36,284 nt of DNA from Micavibrio aeruginosavorus (GTDB lineage: Bacteria; Pseudomonadota; Alphaproteobacteria; Micavibrionales; Micavibrionaceae). The notes under the pieces are model-generated. The model did not search any database, had not been told where the DNA came from, and saw only the letters and a program-made list of their open reading frames with translations. Of the stretch, positions 8,464 through 16,842 are shown piece by piece (the stretch's first letter is position 1; every line of letters begins with the position of its first letter). Location: contig QFQB01000008.1 in assembly GCA_003241475.1 (NCBI GenBank), positions 1 to 36,284 of the forward strand, read 5' to 3'. Made by a program: the position numbers and the translations under genes.

Positions 8464-8721
8464 TTAAGCCGCGCCCGTGTCGGTTCCAGCCTCTTCGCCT
8501 TCATAGAAGCTGATAGGGCCGCCCGGCATGATCGTAGAGATCGCATGCTTGTAAACCAGCTGGACGTGGGATTCGCGGCGCAGAAGAAGGCTGAAGTTGT
8601 CGAACCATGTCACGACGCCCTGCAATTTCACGCCGTTGACGAGAAAGACGGTGACCGTCATTTTTTCTTTACGGATTTTATTCAGGAAGACGTCCTGAAC
8701 GTTTTGTGCCTTCTCCGCCAT
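8464..8721 (-). CDS. hfq: RNA chaperone Hfq
   Basis: Hexameric Sm-like RNA chaperone that pairs small RNAs with messages. The 85-aa product has Sm1 (VTVFLVNGVKLQGVVTWFD) and Sm2, with the family hallmark YKHAIST. The acidic tail is short, as in many Alphaproteobacteria. The frame is open to 8787, but ATG 8721 is chosen because AGGGA lies six bases upstream and the product MAEKAQNVQDVFLN matches the normal Hfq N-terminus. HflX follows 10 bases later. Confidence 0.96.
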   Translation of the reverse strand: MAEKAQNVQDVFLNKIRKEKMTVTVFLVNGVKLQGVVTWFDNFSLLLRRESHVQLVYKHAISTIMPGGPISFYEGEEAGTDTGAA

Positions 8722-8758
8722 CTGATTTCCCTGGTCTTTAAGTTGTAGTGTTATTAAG

Positions 8759-8787
8759 GTTTTAGACGAGTTATCCCCAGTCGGCAA
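8759..8787 (-). promoter_or_regulatory. possible promoter for hfq-hflX
   Basis: Reading the minus strand: TTGCCG (8787-8782), 17 bases, TAAAAC (8764-8759). It lies in the 87-base gap between the HAD phosphatase stop and hfq and would give a leader of about 30 nt. Both boxes are imperfect. Confidence 0.35.
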
Positions 8788-8808
8788 GCCACTTTTTGCG
8801 AACGAGTC

Positions 8809-9453
8809 CTATAAAGTCTTTATAAGAACTTCCTTAAGTTCGGCAAGGGAATCAACAACATAGGCGGGTTTATAGAGGGAAATCAGCGCTTCCGCGTCCT
8901 TGCCGTGGCGGATGAAGATCACAGGGCATCCGGCCTCTTTTGCCGCGCTCAGGTCGCTTTCCGTATCCCCGACATAAATCACATTTCCGATATCTGGCTT
9001 GTCGGGATGAAGACCGATCGCATAGAGGATCGGCTCTCCCGAGGGCTTGTCTCGCGGCGCCGCGCCAGCCCCGTTGTATACGCCGAAAAATTTCTGCCAG
9101 CCCAAATGCTCTACCTCGCGGCGCAAGACATCGTGACGCTTGTTGCTGACAAGCCCCATGGGAACGCTTTTTTCCGCCAGATATTCCAAGACCTCGCGCG
9201 CGCCCTCGATAAGAATCAATTCTTTGAGATGGTTTTCCTGCACGTAGCTATACAGCATCTCTTGAGCTTCTTCCGATTTTTCTCCATAGATTTTCGGATA
9301 AAGCTCGCGCGTGGAATAGACAATCGCTTCGGCATATTCTTCGCGGGTCCACAACGGCAGGCCCATGTTCGCGCGAACATGGTTATGCGCCGCGAACAGC
9401 AAGGGCAAGCTATCAACAAGCGTGCCGTCCCAATCAAAAAAAACAGCTTTCAT
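8809..9453 (-). CDS. HAD family phosphatase, phosphoglycolate phosphatase-like
   Basis: Haloacid dehalogenase superfamily hydrolase, 214 aa. Motif I is DWDGTLVDS near the N-terminus (nucleophile and acid Asp), motif II is in VSNKR, the motif III Lys is in RDKPSGEP, and motif IV is VGDTESD. The helical cap inserted after motif I is of the Gph/PGMB type (subclass IA). The ATG at 9453 comes two bases after the ntrX stop, so it is probably cotranscribed with ntrYX. Length and motifs suit phosphoglycolate phosphatase, but the substrate is not provable from sequence. The longer reading frame upstream lies inside ntrX and is not used. Confidence 0.85.
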   Translation of the reverse strand: MKAVFFDWDGTLVDSLPLLFAAHNHVRANMGLPLWTREEYAEAIVYSTRELYPKIYGEKSEEAQEMLYSYVQENHLKELILIEGAREVLEYLAEKSVPMGLVSNKRHDVLRREVEHLGWQKFFGVYNGAGAAPRDKPSGEPILYAIGLHPDKPDIGNVIYVGDTESDLSAAKEAGCPVIFIRHGKDAEALISLYKPAYVVDSLAELKEVLIKTL

Positions 9454-9455
9454 GA

Positions 9456-10868
9456 CTACACGGCGCGCTTGAGTTCGGCAGCGGAATCGTCGTCGCCTTT
9501 GTCGCCGTTGGAAAGCTCGAGCGTCTTGAGTTTTCTGTGTAGCGCAGACCGTTCCATGCCGACATACGCGGCCGTTTTGGAAATATTCCCTCCGAAACGC
9601 GCAAGCTGGCGTTCCAGATAATCGCGCTCGAACGCTTCGCGCGCCTCGCGTAAGGGATAGGTCAGATAGTCCTGCATCGCGGCGGTGCGGCTCTCGCCCG
9701 TCGGCGCCTCCCCTGTAATTTCCGGCGGCAGGTCTTTCTTCTCGATCGGGTCTTTGACGGCGCCGCCCATAATCATCACCCACTCGATGACGTTGCGAAG
9801 CTGTCGCACATTTCCCGGCCAATCATAATCCTGCAAAGCAATCACGGCATTCTTCGAAAGCTCGCGCATCGGTTGGCCGGACTGGCGGGAATAAAGCTCG
9901 ATGAAATGCTGGCCGAGCGCAGGAATATCCTCGCGGCGCTGGGCCAGTGCGGGAATATGCACGGGAACGACGTTCAGGCGGTAATATAAATCCTCGCGGA
10001 AATCCCCGCGGGCAATGGCGTCCGATAGATTACGCGATGTCGCCGCCACAATGCGGACATCGACCTGTACGGGCGTATGCCCTTTCAGGCGCGTGAATTT
10101 CTGTTCCTGCAGAATGCGCACGATCTTGCCTTGTATCTCGAGCGGCATATCCGCCACCTCGTCCAGAAGAAGCGTTCCGCCGTTCGCGCGTTCGATAATG
10201 CCTTGCTGTACGCCTTTGGAATCCTCGATGCCGAACAATTCTTCTTCAAGGCTGTCGGAATGTAGAATCGCGCAATTGAGCGCCATAAACGGCATGTCCT
10301 TCCTGCTAGAAAGCTTGTGAAGAGTCCGCGCCGCCACTTCCTTGCCCGTGCCGGCCTCGCCGGTAAACAAAACGCGGCTGTTCGCGCCCGCCACTTTTTC
10401 CAAAGCTTGGGAAATGCCGTTCATCAAAGCGGAGGCGCCGACCATTTTTACGGGAGCATCGCGCTTTTCCTTCAAACTCTCGTTCTCTTTTTTTAGACGC
10501 GCCGTTTCCAACGCGCGCTCAATCATCAAAAGCAGGCGGTCCGATTTAAACGGTTTCTCGATAAAATCATACGCGCCGATCTTGATCGCGCTCACGGCCG
10601 TCTCTATCGTTCCGTGGCCGGAAATCATGATAACGGGCAACATGGGATTGTCTTTTTTCACGTGCTTGAGAATTTCCAGCCCGTCCAGCTCGCTTCCCTG
10701 CAACCAGATATCCAAAATCATCAAATCCGGAACCCGCGCATTTACTTCGGCAAGAGCTTTGCTTGAGTTTTCCGCCTGACGCGTCGCATAGCCCTCATCC
10801 TCCAGAATGCCCTTGATGAGCTTGCGGATGTCGTTTTCGTCGTCGATGATTAAAATATCTATGCTCAT
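9456..10868 (-). CDS. ntrX: nitrogen/redox response regulator NtrX
   Basis: Response regulator partner of NtrY. The 470-aa product has a receiver domain (residues 1-120, phospho-acceptor D53, acidic pair D9/D10), an AAA+ domain (Walker A GEAGTGKE at 170-177, Walker B LLLDE at 233-237), and a C-terminal Fis-type helix-turn-helix (NISKTAAYVGMERSALHRKLK). The GAFTGA loop that contacts sigma-54 is missing: after ELFG the chain goes IEDSKGVQQGIIERANGGT. The loss is known in alphaproteobacterial NtrX and implies regulation without sigma-54 remodelling. The gene follows ntrY by 11 bases. Confidence 0.95.
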   Translation of the reverse strand: MSIDILIIDDENDIRKLIKGILEDEGYATRQAENSSKALAEVNARVPDLMILDIWLQGSELDGLEILKHVKKDNPMLPVIMISGHGTIETAVSAIKIGAYDFIEKPFKSDRLLLMIERALETARLKKENESLKEKRDAPVKMVGASALMNGISQALEKVAGANSRVLFTGEAGTGKEVAARTLHKLSSRKDMPFMALNCAILHSDSLEEELFGIEDSKGVQQGIIERANGGTLLLDEVADMPLEIQGKIVRILQEQKFTRLKGHTPVQVDVRIVAATSRNLSDAIARGDFREDLYYRLNVVPVHIPALAQRREDIPALGQHFIELYSRQSGQPMRELSKNAVIALQDYDWPGNVRQLRNVIEWVMIMGGAVKDPIEKKDLPPEITGEAPTGESRTAAMQDYLTYPLREAREAFERDYLERQLARFGGNISKTAAYVGMERSALHRKLKTLELSNGDKGDDDSAAELKRAV

Positions 10869-10879
10869 AAACCTAACTC

Positions 10880-13213
10880 TTACGCAGCCTTGTTGCGGCT
10901 GTTGGATTTTGCCTCGGGTAACGGCAGAACGAAGCTAACGCTCGCGCCGCCCAAATCATCCCATCCTTCCAAGGATTTTATCCACTCCGGACTGCCTATC
11001 ACAAGCCGCCCGCCATGGTCTTCCATAATTTTTTTGACGATTGCCAGTCCCAAACCGGTGCCGCGCGCTTTATGCGTAACATACGGCTCCGTCAGACGAG
11101 AAGGATCTTCGTTTTTCGGCAATCCTAAACCGCTGTCGGAAACGCATATAATACAATGCTCATCGGCTTCGTCGCGGGTCATCAGCACGTTTATCCGGCC
11201 TTTTCCGCCTTTTTCATGGATGGAATCCACGGCGTTCTGGATCAGATTGACCAAAGCCTGACGAATCTGTTGTGCATCGCACATAATATGCATGTCGCCT
11301 AATTTATCGACGATCTTGATGTCGATATCGCTGTGCGCCTCTTTTTGCAAGACCAGAGTCTGGCGAATATGTAGCGGCAAATTTTCTTCCTTCAGCGACG
11401 GCTCCGGCAGTCTGGCAAAATCCGAAAACTCGCTGACCATGCGCCCGATGTCGCCGACATGGCGGATGATCGTGTCGGACAATTCCGCAAAAGTTTCGGG
11501 ATCGCTTGCAATCTCTTTCATGTATTTGCGCTTCAAGCGCTCGGCGGACAATTGTATCGGCGTCAGCGGATTTTTGATCTCGTGCGCAATACGCCGCGCA
11601 ATGTCCGACCATGCCGTGTTCCGTTGCGCCGCCTGAATTTCCGTGATGTCGTCGAACGTGAGAACTGCACCCTTGATCTCGTCATTCACGCGATCGATGG
11701 AAATGCGCACCATTAACGTCCGGCGCGTCATATCTTTCTTGGACAGCATCGGAATTTCGGATTGCAGAATTTTTCCCTGCCGCTGCTGCGCCTGCTCCAG
11801 CAACGGACCGATATCCGGCACGACATCCATAATCGGACGGCCGATCAGTTTTTCCTGCTCCGTCCCGAACAAATCGCAAGCCGATGCATTCACCAGTGTA
11901 ATGACGCCTTTGGCATCCACGCCGACGACGCCTGCCGTAACGCCCGCCAGAACGGCTTCGGTAAAGCGGCGGCGTTGCTCCAGCTGACGGTTCGCGCTCA
12001 TAACTTCGTCGCGCTGTTCTTGAATCTGCATCGTCATGCGGTTGAAGGATTTCGCCAGATAATCGAACTCGTCGATCTGCTCGCCCTCTTCCACCCGCGC
12101 GCTTAAATCCCCTGCACGCACGCGGTCGGATACAGTAATCAGCGATCCGATCGGCGTCACGAGCTGCCGCGCCAGAATAATCCCGAACCATGTTGCGGCC
12201 AGTAAAAACATAATAGCCACAACGATAAAGATCAGCGTGATCGTGACCATCAAATTCGAATTTTTCTGCGAAAGCGTTTCATACGCCGTCGCCGCTTTTT
12301 TCGTCTTGTCCAACTGGCTTAAAACAACCGGATCGACCATACGCCCAACAAACAAATACGCATCGGCATAATTGTTGAGCTTCACAAGCGCCCGTACACG
12401 GTCTTCATATTTCCCCGTCATCAGGACAACTTCGCCGTCCCGCGCCTGATTGAGCGTGATATCCGGCAGACCTTCGAACGTCAGGGTGAACGTCAGGTTT
12501 GTCCGCGCGAGGATTTTTCCGCGGCCGTCGAAGATCATGACCTCAGACAAATTCCGCATGAATGATTGCGTTTCAAGAAACGAGTCGAATTTTTCGCGGT
12601 CCTCGTAGTACAGTGCCGACTGGCGGTCGAGGTCGTTCGCCATGGCGAGAATATCCGCCTTGATGACCTGCTGATGCTCTTCCAGATAGGATTCCGCCAC
12701 CATCTGTGCAGATTCAACCGCTGTTTTCACGCGGTCAGAAAACCATGCCTGCACGCCGAAATGAAAGAAGAAGGTCGAAAAGATCGCCATAATGACCGCA
12801 GGCGCTGCTGCCATAACGGAAAAAATGACGACCAGACGGATGTGAAGCTTTGATCCCGCTAGCCCGCGTTTGCGTCCGCTCAGCAATTTGGCAAAGCGGC
12901 GCGCGATCAATCCCATCAGCAAGATCATGATGACCAGATCGAGGTTCAAGAGCCAGATCACCGTATCCGGATCATTGCCGAACGGCGGCGTTTCCGAAAG
13001 CGCCGCATAGGTCGCCGCGCCGCTGGCGATGATGGCGGCGATCAATATCAGCGCCAGACGGCCGCTCCATCCTTTGCGGAAGACCGAACAGCTGATCGAA
13101 CCGATCCAGCTGTCGGGGCCGACCGTTGCGCGTTCGAGCGCGCGCCACAGCGTCAGCCCGCCCTTGGAGCTTGTGACCTTGGTTTCGTCGCTGATTTGCG
13201 GAGTTAACGCCAT
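10880..13213 (-). CDS. ntrY: sensor histidine kinase NtrY
   Basis: Membrane sensor kinase that phosphorylates NtrX in response to nitrogen or redox state in other Alphaproteobacteria. The 777-aa product has three N-terminal membrane helices (about 52-71, 85-104, 125-150), a periplasmic sensing region, a fourth helix (about 320-345), a HAMP linker, a PAS domain (AVLAGVTAGVVGVDAKG), the H-box AHEIKNPLTP with phospho-acceptor H544, and an ATPase domain (NLIQNAVDS, DSGLGLP, GTGLGLAIVKKI). A TATGAT hexamer six bases before the ATG and the lack of a ribosome site hint at a leaderless message. NtrB, NtrC and DusB genes, often adjacent in relatives, are absent here. Confidence 0.95.
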   Translation of the reverse strand: MALTPQISDETKVTSSKGGLTLWRALERATVGPDSWIGSISCSVFRKGWSGRLALILIAAIIASGAATYAALSETPPFGNDPDTVIWLLNLDLVIMILLMGLIARRFAKLLSGRKRGLAGSKLHIRLVVIFSVMAAAPAVIMAIFSTFFFHFGVQAWFSDRVKTAVESAQMVAESYLEEHQQVIKADILAMANDLDRQSALYYEDREKFDSFLETQSFMRNLSEVMIFDGRGKILARTNLTFTLTFEGLPDITLNQARDGEVVLMTGKYEDRVRALVKLNNYADAYLFVGRMVDPVVLSQLDKTKKAATAYETLSQKNSNLMVTITLIFIVVAIMFLLAATWFGIILARQLVTPIGSLITVSDRVRAGDLSARVEEGEQIDEFDYLAKSFNRMTMQIQEQRDEVMSANRQLEQRRRFTEAVLAGVTAGVVGVDAKGVITLVNASACDLFGTEQEKLIGRPIMDVVPDIGPLLEQAQQRQGKILQSEIPMLSKKDMTRRTLMVRISIDRVNDEIKGAVLTFDDITEIQAAQRNTAWSDIARRIAHEIKNPLTPIQLSAERLKRKYMKEIASDPETFAELSDTIIRHVGDIGRMVSEFSDFARLPEPSLKEENLPLHIRQTLVLQKEAHSDIDIKIVDKLGDMHIMCDAQQIRQALVNLIQNAVDSIHEKGGKGRINVLMTRDEADEHCIICVSDSGLGLPKNEDPSRLTEPYVTHKARGTGLGLAIVKKIMEDHGGRLVIGSPEWIKSLEGWDDLGGASVSFVLPLPEAKSNSRNKAA

Positions 13214-13235
13214 TGCCGGATCATACTACAAATAA

Positions 13236-13264
13236 TTGACCTTTTTGGAGTTTTTGACTATCCA
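13236..13264 (+). promoter_or_regulatory. possible promoter for ispDF
   Basis: TTGACC (13236-13241), 17-base spacer, TATCCA (13259-13264), in the divergent gap between ntrY and ispDF. Transcription would begin near 13271 and leave about 25 nt of leader containing AGAGAAAGA before ATG 13296. Confidence 0.45.
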
Positions 13265-13295
13265 CATTCTGGCTCCAAAACGCAAGAGAAAGAAT

Positions 13296-14465
13296 ATGGC
13301 AATTAAGACCAGTCCTGCCTTCCACGTCCTCATTCCTGCCGCCGGCAGCGGGACGCGCACGGGCCTGTCCTTGCCGAAACAGTACCGCAAAATAGGCGGA
13401 AAAATGATCCTGCGCCACACGGTCGAAAAATTCATTCAAATACAGGGCCTTAAATCCATCCGCGTGATTATAGACCCGGAGCATGCGGCCTTTTACGCCG
13501 AAGCCATGCAGGGGCTGGACATCGCCCCGCCCGTGTTCGGAGCCAAAACCCGCAAGCAAAGCGTCTATAACGGCCTGTCGGCTTTTTCACCGTCCGAACA
13601 AGAAGACATGGTCCTGATCCACGATGCCGCGCGACTTTTCGTCTCTCAGGAATCCATCTATGCCCTGCTGGACGCCATGAGCGCCAGTCTTGCCGCCACG
13701 CTTGCCATGCCGATCGCCGATACGCTCGTCGATGCGGACTACAACCCGTTCGACCGCGATAAAATCAGCGCGGTGCAAACCCCGCAGGCTTTCAAAATCA
13801 ATCTCTTGAAAAAAGCACATGATTTTTTCCGCAACGATGACCGCTTTACGGACGATGCAGGATTGATCGCCGCCATCGGCGAAAATGTCGCGCTGATCCC
13901 CGGCACGCGCGACAATTTCAAAATCACCACGAACGAAGACATGCAGATGGCCGAACGGCTTTTGCTACCGCAGCTGGAAACGCGCACGGGCTTCGGCTAT
14001 GACGTCCATGCCTTCGATCCCGCGCCCGCCGATAAAATCCGTCTGGGCGGAATCGACATCCCCTATGAGAAAAAACTGCTCGGCCATTCCGATGCGGATG
14101 TCGTTTTGCATGCCTTGACCGATGCGCTACTCGGCACGATCGGCGAAGGCGACATCGGCCAGCTTTTCCCGCCATCCGACATGCAATGGAAAAATGCCGA
14201 CAGCGAGATCTTCCTCAAAGAAGCCGTCCGCCGCGTCCGCGCCCGCGAAGGCCGCATCATTCATGCCGACATCACCGTGATTGCCGAAGCGCCGAAAATC
14301 GGCCCGCACCGCGAAGCGATGCAAGTCCGCATCGCCGGCATGCTTGGCATCGAACCGTCCCGCGTGGGCTTGAAAGCCACCACCTCCGAAGGACTGGGCT
14401 TTACGGGACGCAAAGAAGGAATCGTGGCGCAAGCCGTGGCAAGCGTTGCCTTTCCGGCGGCGTGA
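13296..14465 (+). CDS. ispDF: bifunctional MEP-pathway enzyme IspD-IspF
   Basis: Fusion of two enzymes of the non-mevalonate isoprenoid pathway: 2-C-methyl-D-erythritol 4-phosphate cytidylyltransferase and 2-C-methyl-D-erythritol 2,4-cyclodiphosphate synthase. The 389-aa product begins with the IspD nucleotide site (LIPAAGSGTRTGLSLPKQY) and has the IspD LIHDAARLFVS motif. IspF starts at RTGFGYDVHAF (about residue 230; Asp and His are Zn ligands), followed by LGGIDIPYEKKLLGHSDADV and ATTSEGLGFTGRKEG. The fusion is common in Alphaproteobacteria. ATG 13296 is preferred over the in-frame ATG at 13236: it places the start just before the first strand and leaves room for the promoter. Confidence 0.95.
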   Translation: MAIKTSPAFHVLIPAAGSGTRTGLSLPKQYRKIGGKMILRHTVEKFIQIQGLKSIRVIIDPEHAAFYAEAMQGLDIAPPVFGAKTRKQSVYNGLSAFSPSEQEDMVLIHDAARLFVSQESIYALLDAMSASLAATLAMPIADTLVDADYNPFDRDKISAVQTPQAFKINLLKKAHDFFRNDDRFTDDAGLIAAIGENVALIPGTRDNFKITTNEDMQMAERLLLPQLETRTGFGYDVHAFDPAPADKIRLGGIDIPYEKKLLGHSDADVVLHALTDALLGTIGEGDIGQLFPPSDMQWKNADSEIFLKEAVRRVRAREGRIIHADITVIAEAPKIGPHREAMQVRIAGMLGIEPSRVGLKATTSEGLGFTGRKEGIVAQAVASVAFPAA

Positions 14466-14496
14466 CAGCCCGCCCCGAGTGTGAAATACTCTTTCC

Positions 14497-15009
14497 ATGT
14501 CATTGAAAATCGCACCGCCCGATCCTGAGCTTTTGAAAAAACTCGATTTCAAAAACCCCGCGCTGTGGGTTGCCACGGGGCTAGGCTGCGGCCTGATGCG
14601 TCCCGGTCCCGGAACATGGGGAACGCTGGGCGCCCTGCCTGTCGGCGTGATCATTCTTGCGCTCGGCGGCCAGATCGCGCTGTTGCTCGCCATTGCACTA
14701 CTCATTCCCATAGGTCTTTGGGCCTCGGCGGAATTTGAAAAAATGTCCGGCTCTCATGATAATTCCATGATCGTCATCGACGAAGCTGCCGGAATATGGA
14801 TCACGCTTCTTGCCTGCACGCTAAGCCCTCTATCCATCATACTGGCCTTTTTATTATTCCGCTTTTTCGACATATTGAAGCCATGGCCGGTTTCATGGCT
14901 CGACAAAAACATCGGCGGCGCCGCAGGCGTCATGCTCGATGACATTGCCGCCGGAATGCTTGGCGCGCTTTGCCTATGGGGGATACATCATTATGCACTC
15001 GCTGGTTGA
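14497..15009 (+). CDS. pgpA: phosphatidylglycerophosphatase A
   Basis: Dephosphorylates phosphatidylglycerol-phosphate to phosphatidylglycerol at the inner membrane. The 170-aa product has about four membrane helices and the PgpA signatures: GPGTWGTLGALP, IVIDEAAGIWI (metal-binding acids), FRFFDILKPWP and LDDIAAG. It lies 31 bases after ispDF and overlaps the next gene by 17 bases, the common alphaproteobacterial ispDF-pgpA-cinA order. Confidence 0.95.
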   Translation: MSLKIAPPDPELLKKLDFKNPALWVATGLGCGLMRPGPGTWGTLGALPVGVIILALGGQIALLLAIALLIPIGLWASAEFEKMSGSHDNSMIVIDEAAGIWITLLACTLSPLSIILAFLLFRFFDILKPWPVSWLDKNIGGAAGVMLDDIAAGMLGALCLWGIHHYALAG

Positions 15010-15475
15010 AGAACTTACTTTGCTGTTGCTTGATAAAAACATGCGCCTTGTTACGGCGGAATCCTGCACAGGCGGCATGATCGCGGCCTCCATGACAGAC
15101 CGCGCAGGTTCAAGCGCCGTGTTCGAACGCGGCTTTGTGACATATTCGAATGAATCAAAAATCGAAGAGCTTGGCGTCGTCCCTCCGACCCTTCAAATTC
15201 ACGGCGCCGTTTCCGAACAAACTGCCGCCGAGATGGCGCAAGGCGCTTTGAAAAACTCCCGCGCCGATATCGCTGTTTCTGTAACCGGAATCGCAGGCCC
15301 AACGGGCGGCAACGATGAAAAGCCCGTCGGCCTTGTGTACATCGGCATCGCGCAGCGGGATCAAAATACGCAAGTGTTTCGGCATATCTTTGACGGCGAC
15401 CGCATGGCCATCCGTCAGCAAACGCTTGAACAAGCCCTTACCCATCTCATTTCATCCTTTGGAAAAATCGCATGA
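14993..15475 (+). CDS. pncC: CinA C-terminal domain protein, NMN amidohydrolase PncC type
   Basis: Stand-alone CinA C-terminal domain of 160 aa. In characterised members it deamidates nicotinamide mononucleotide to nicotinate mononucleotide in NAD recycling. Signatures are TAESCTGGMIAA with the catalytic Ser, GFVTYSNESK, GAVSEQTAAEMA and VTGIAGPTGG. The ATG at 14993 follows GGGGGA by about nine bases and matches the family N-terminus; the longer frame from 14939 is rejected. The stop overlaps the next start as ATGA. Confidence 0.92.
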   Translation: MHSLVEELTLLLLDKNMRLVTAESCTGGMIAASMTDRAGSSAVFERGFVTYSNESKIEELGVVPPTLQIHGAVSEQTAAEMAQGALKNSRADIAVSVTGIAGPTGGNDEKPVGLVYIGIAQRDQNTQVFRHIFDGDRMAIRQQTLEQALTHLISSFGKIA

Positions 15476-16419
15476 GCAAAGTCATTTTCGTTTCTTCCGG
15501 CGACAGCAAATATTTCCCGATGTTGACCGAATGGGTTCATTCTGTCCGTGCACATCCTGAAAGCAGCGGCATGGATATCGGCATCCTCAATGCCGGCATG
15601 ACCGAAGAAGAACTTGATTATTTCCGCTCCATCGGGTGCATCGTCAAGGAAACGCATTGGCCCGCAAAGATACCGGCAAGCCGTATTCGCGGCCGAGAAT
15701 ATCTGAAATCCTGCATCTCGCGCCCTTTTCTGCCTGATTATTTTCCGGGATACGACATCATCTGCTGGATGGATGCGGACATATGGGTGCAGGACTGGAA
15801 GGCCGTATCCTTATTCCTCAAAGGCGCCGAGCGTAGCGCGCTTGCCGTCGTCCCGCAAGCTGACCGCGCCCTGCCAAAAGCCGCACGCCTGTCATGGATC
15901 GGACCGTTTCCATTCAAGCCCAAAAGTTTTTATTACAGCAATGCAAAGATCGCTTTTTCAGGTAAAATTGCGCGTAGTCTTTTTCCTTTTATTACCGTCA
16001 ACGCCGGAATCTTCGCCATGCGTTCCGACGCACCGCATTGGAAACGCTGGCAGGAACTCATTCTAAAGGCGCTTGAAAAAGGCAAAGTCTTCACCGCCGA
16101 ACAACTCACCCTCGGCATGCTCATCTATCTGGAAAAATACAAGGTGGAATTTCTGCCATCTTGGTGCAATTGGCGTTGCACGACAAAGCCATGCTGGGAT
16201 GAAAAGCTCGAAAAATTCGTGGAACCGTACCTGCCACACGAGCCGATCGGAATTATGCATCTTTCCGGCCTCGATGCCGCGCGCGTCGATCGCAGCGTAA
16301 AAGATGAAATCTTGTTGAGCGAGCCGCCGGAGCGCAGAATTTCTCTGTCTTTGCGCTATCCGGCTCTGGACGGCGAAAAAATCAAGCCGGAAGGAAAAAA
16401 GACGGCCTCAGCCGTATAA
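15472..16419 (+). CDS. glycosyltransferase-like protein (GT-A type)
   Basis: 315 aa. It starts with a short beta-strand (KVIFVSSGDSKYF), and a DxD-type motif in IICWMDADIWVQDW would bind a metal and sugar nucleotide. This layout resembles GT8-like or related GT-A transferases, but I cannot assign a family with confidence. It overlaps pncC by 4 bases (ATGA), so it is translated with the housekeeping operon. It is followed on the other strand by an O-antigen-ligase-like gene and a second glycosyltransferase, which points to surface polysaccharide. The last 12 bases overlap the convergent coq10-like gene. Confidence 0.68.
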   Translation: MSKVIFVSSGDSKYFPMLTEWVHSVRAHPESSGMDIGILNAGMTEEELDYFRSIGCIVKETHWPAKIPASRIRGREYLKSCISRPFLPDYFPGYDIICWMDADIWVQDWKAVSLFLKGAERSALAVVPQADRALPKAARLSWIGPFPFKPKSFYYSNAKIAFSGKIARSLFPFITVNAGIFAMRSDAPHWKRWQELILKALEKGKVFTAEQLTLGMLIYLEKYKVEFLPSWCNWRCTTKPCWDEKLEKFVEPYLPHEPIGIMHLSGLDAARVDRSVKDEILLSEPPERRISLSLRYPALDGEKIKPEGKKTASAV

Positions 16420-16842
16420 ATCCTTGGCCCGCGCTTCGAATGCGCCGACCATGCGTTTAACGACTTCGTTGAAAAACATATTGGCGATAGCCTGCAACGC
16501 CACATTGCCGAACTCGAACTCTACGGAAAAATCGATGATGCAGCCGCCGTCTGGGGCATCCGAAAAAACCCAGTTGTTCCTCAAATTCTTCAACGGTCCT
16601 TTCAGATATTCGATATGAATCCGGCGCGGCCTCTCTAGATGTACGCGCGATGTAAACCGTTCGCGGAACATCTTATAGCCCACAACAAGATCGGCATAAA
16701 AAATCTCACCGCTTTCGCGTTTGTTGATCCGGCTGGCGATGCACCACGGCGCGAATTCCTGATACCGCGACACGTCTGCCACCAGATCGAACATTTGCTC
16801 GGATGTATAGGGCAGTTTTTTCTGCTCGATATGCTTAAGCAT
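16408..16842 (-). CDS. Coq10/RatA-like START-fold (SRPBCC) protein
   Basis: 144 aa lipid-binding START-fold protein of the polyketide cyclase/Coq10 type. MFDLVADVSRYQEFAPWC is the family signature near the N-terminus, and FVEFEFGNVALQAIANMFFNEV-like sequence forms the long C-terminal helix. Coq10 proteins bind ubiquinone and support respiration; the bacterial homolog RatA was described as a ribosome-association factor. Next to lipA in Alphaproteobacteria this gene is usually the Coq10-type. ATG 16842 is chosen because GGGAAGG lies about seven bases upstream. It overlaps the preceding gene's end by 8 bases. Confidence 0.88.
   Translation of the reverse strand: MLKHIEQKKLPYTSEQMFDLVADVSRYQEFAPWCIASRINKRESGEIFYADLVVGYKMFRERFTSRVHLERPRRIHIEYLKGPLKNLRNNWVFSDAPDGGCIIDFSVEFEFGNVALQAIANMFFNEVVKRMVGAFEARAKDLYG

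Noticed and set aside
8771..8779. TTATCCCCA, similar to a DnaA box
   Set aside because: Single imperfect copy in an hfq promoter region; no cluster or AT-rich origin nearby.
8722..8787. 22-codon extension of hfq
   Set aside because: The ribosome site and the conserved N-terminus point to ATG 8721.
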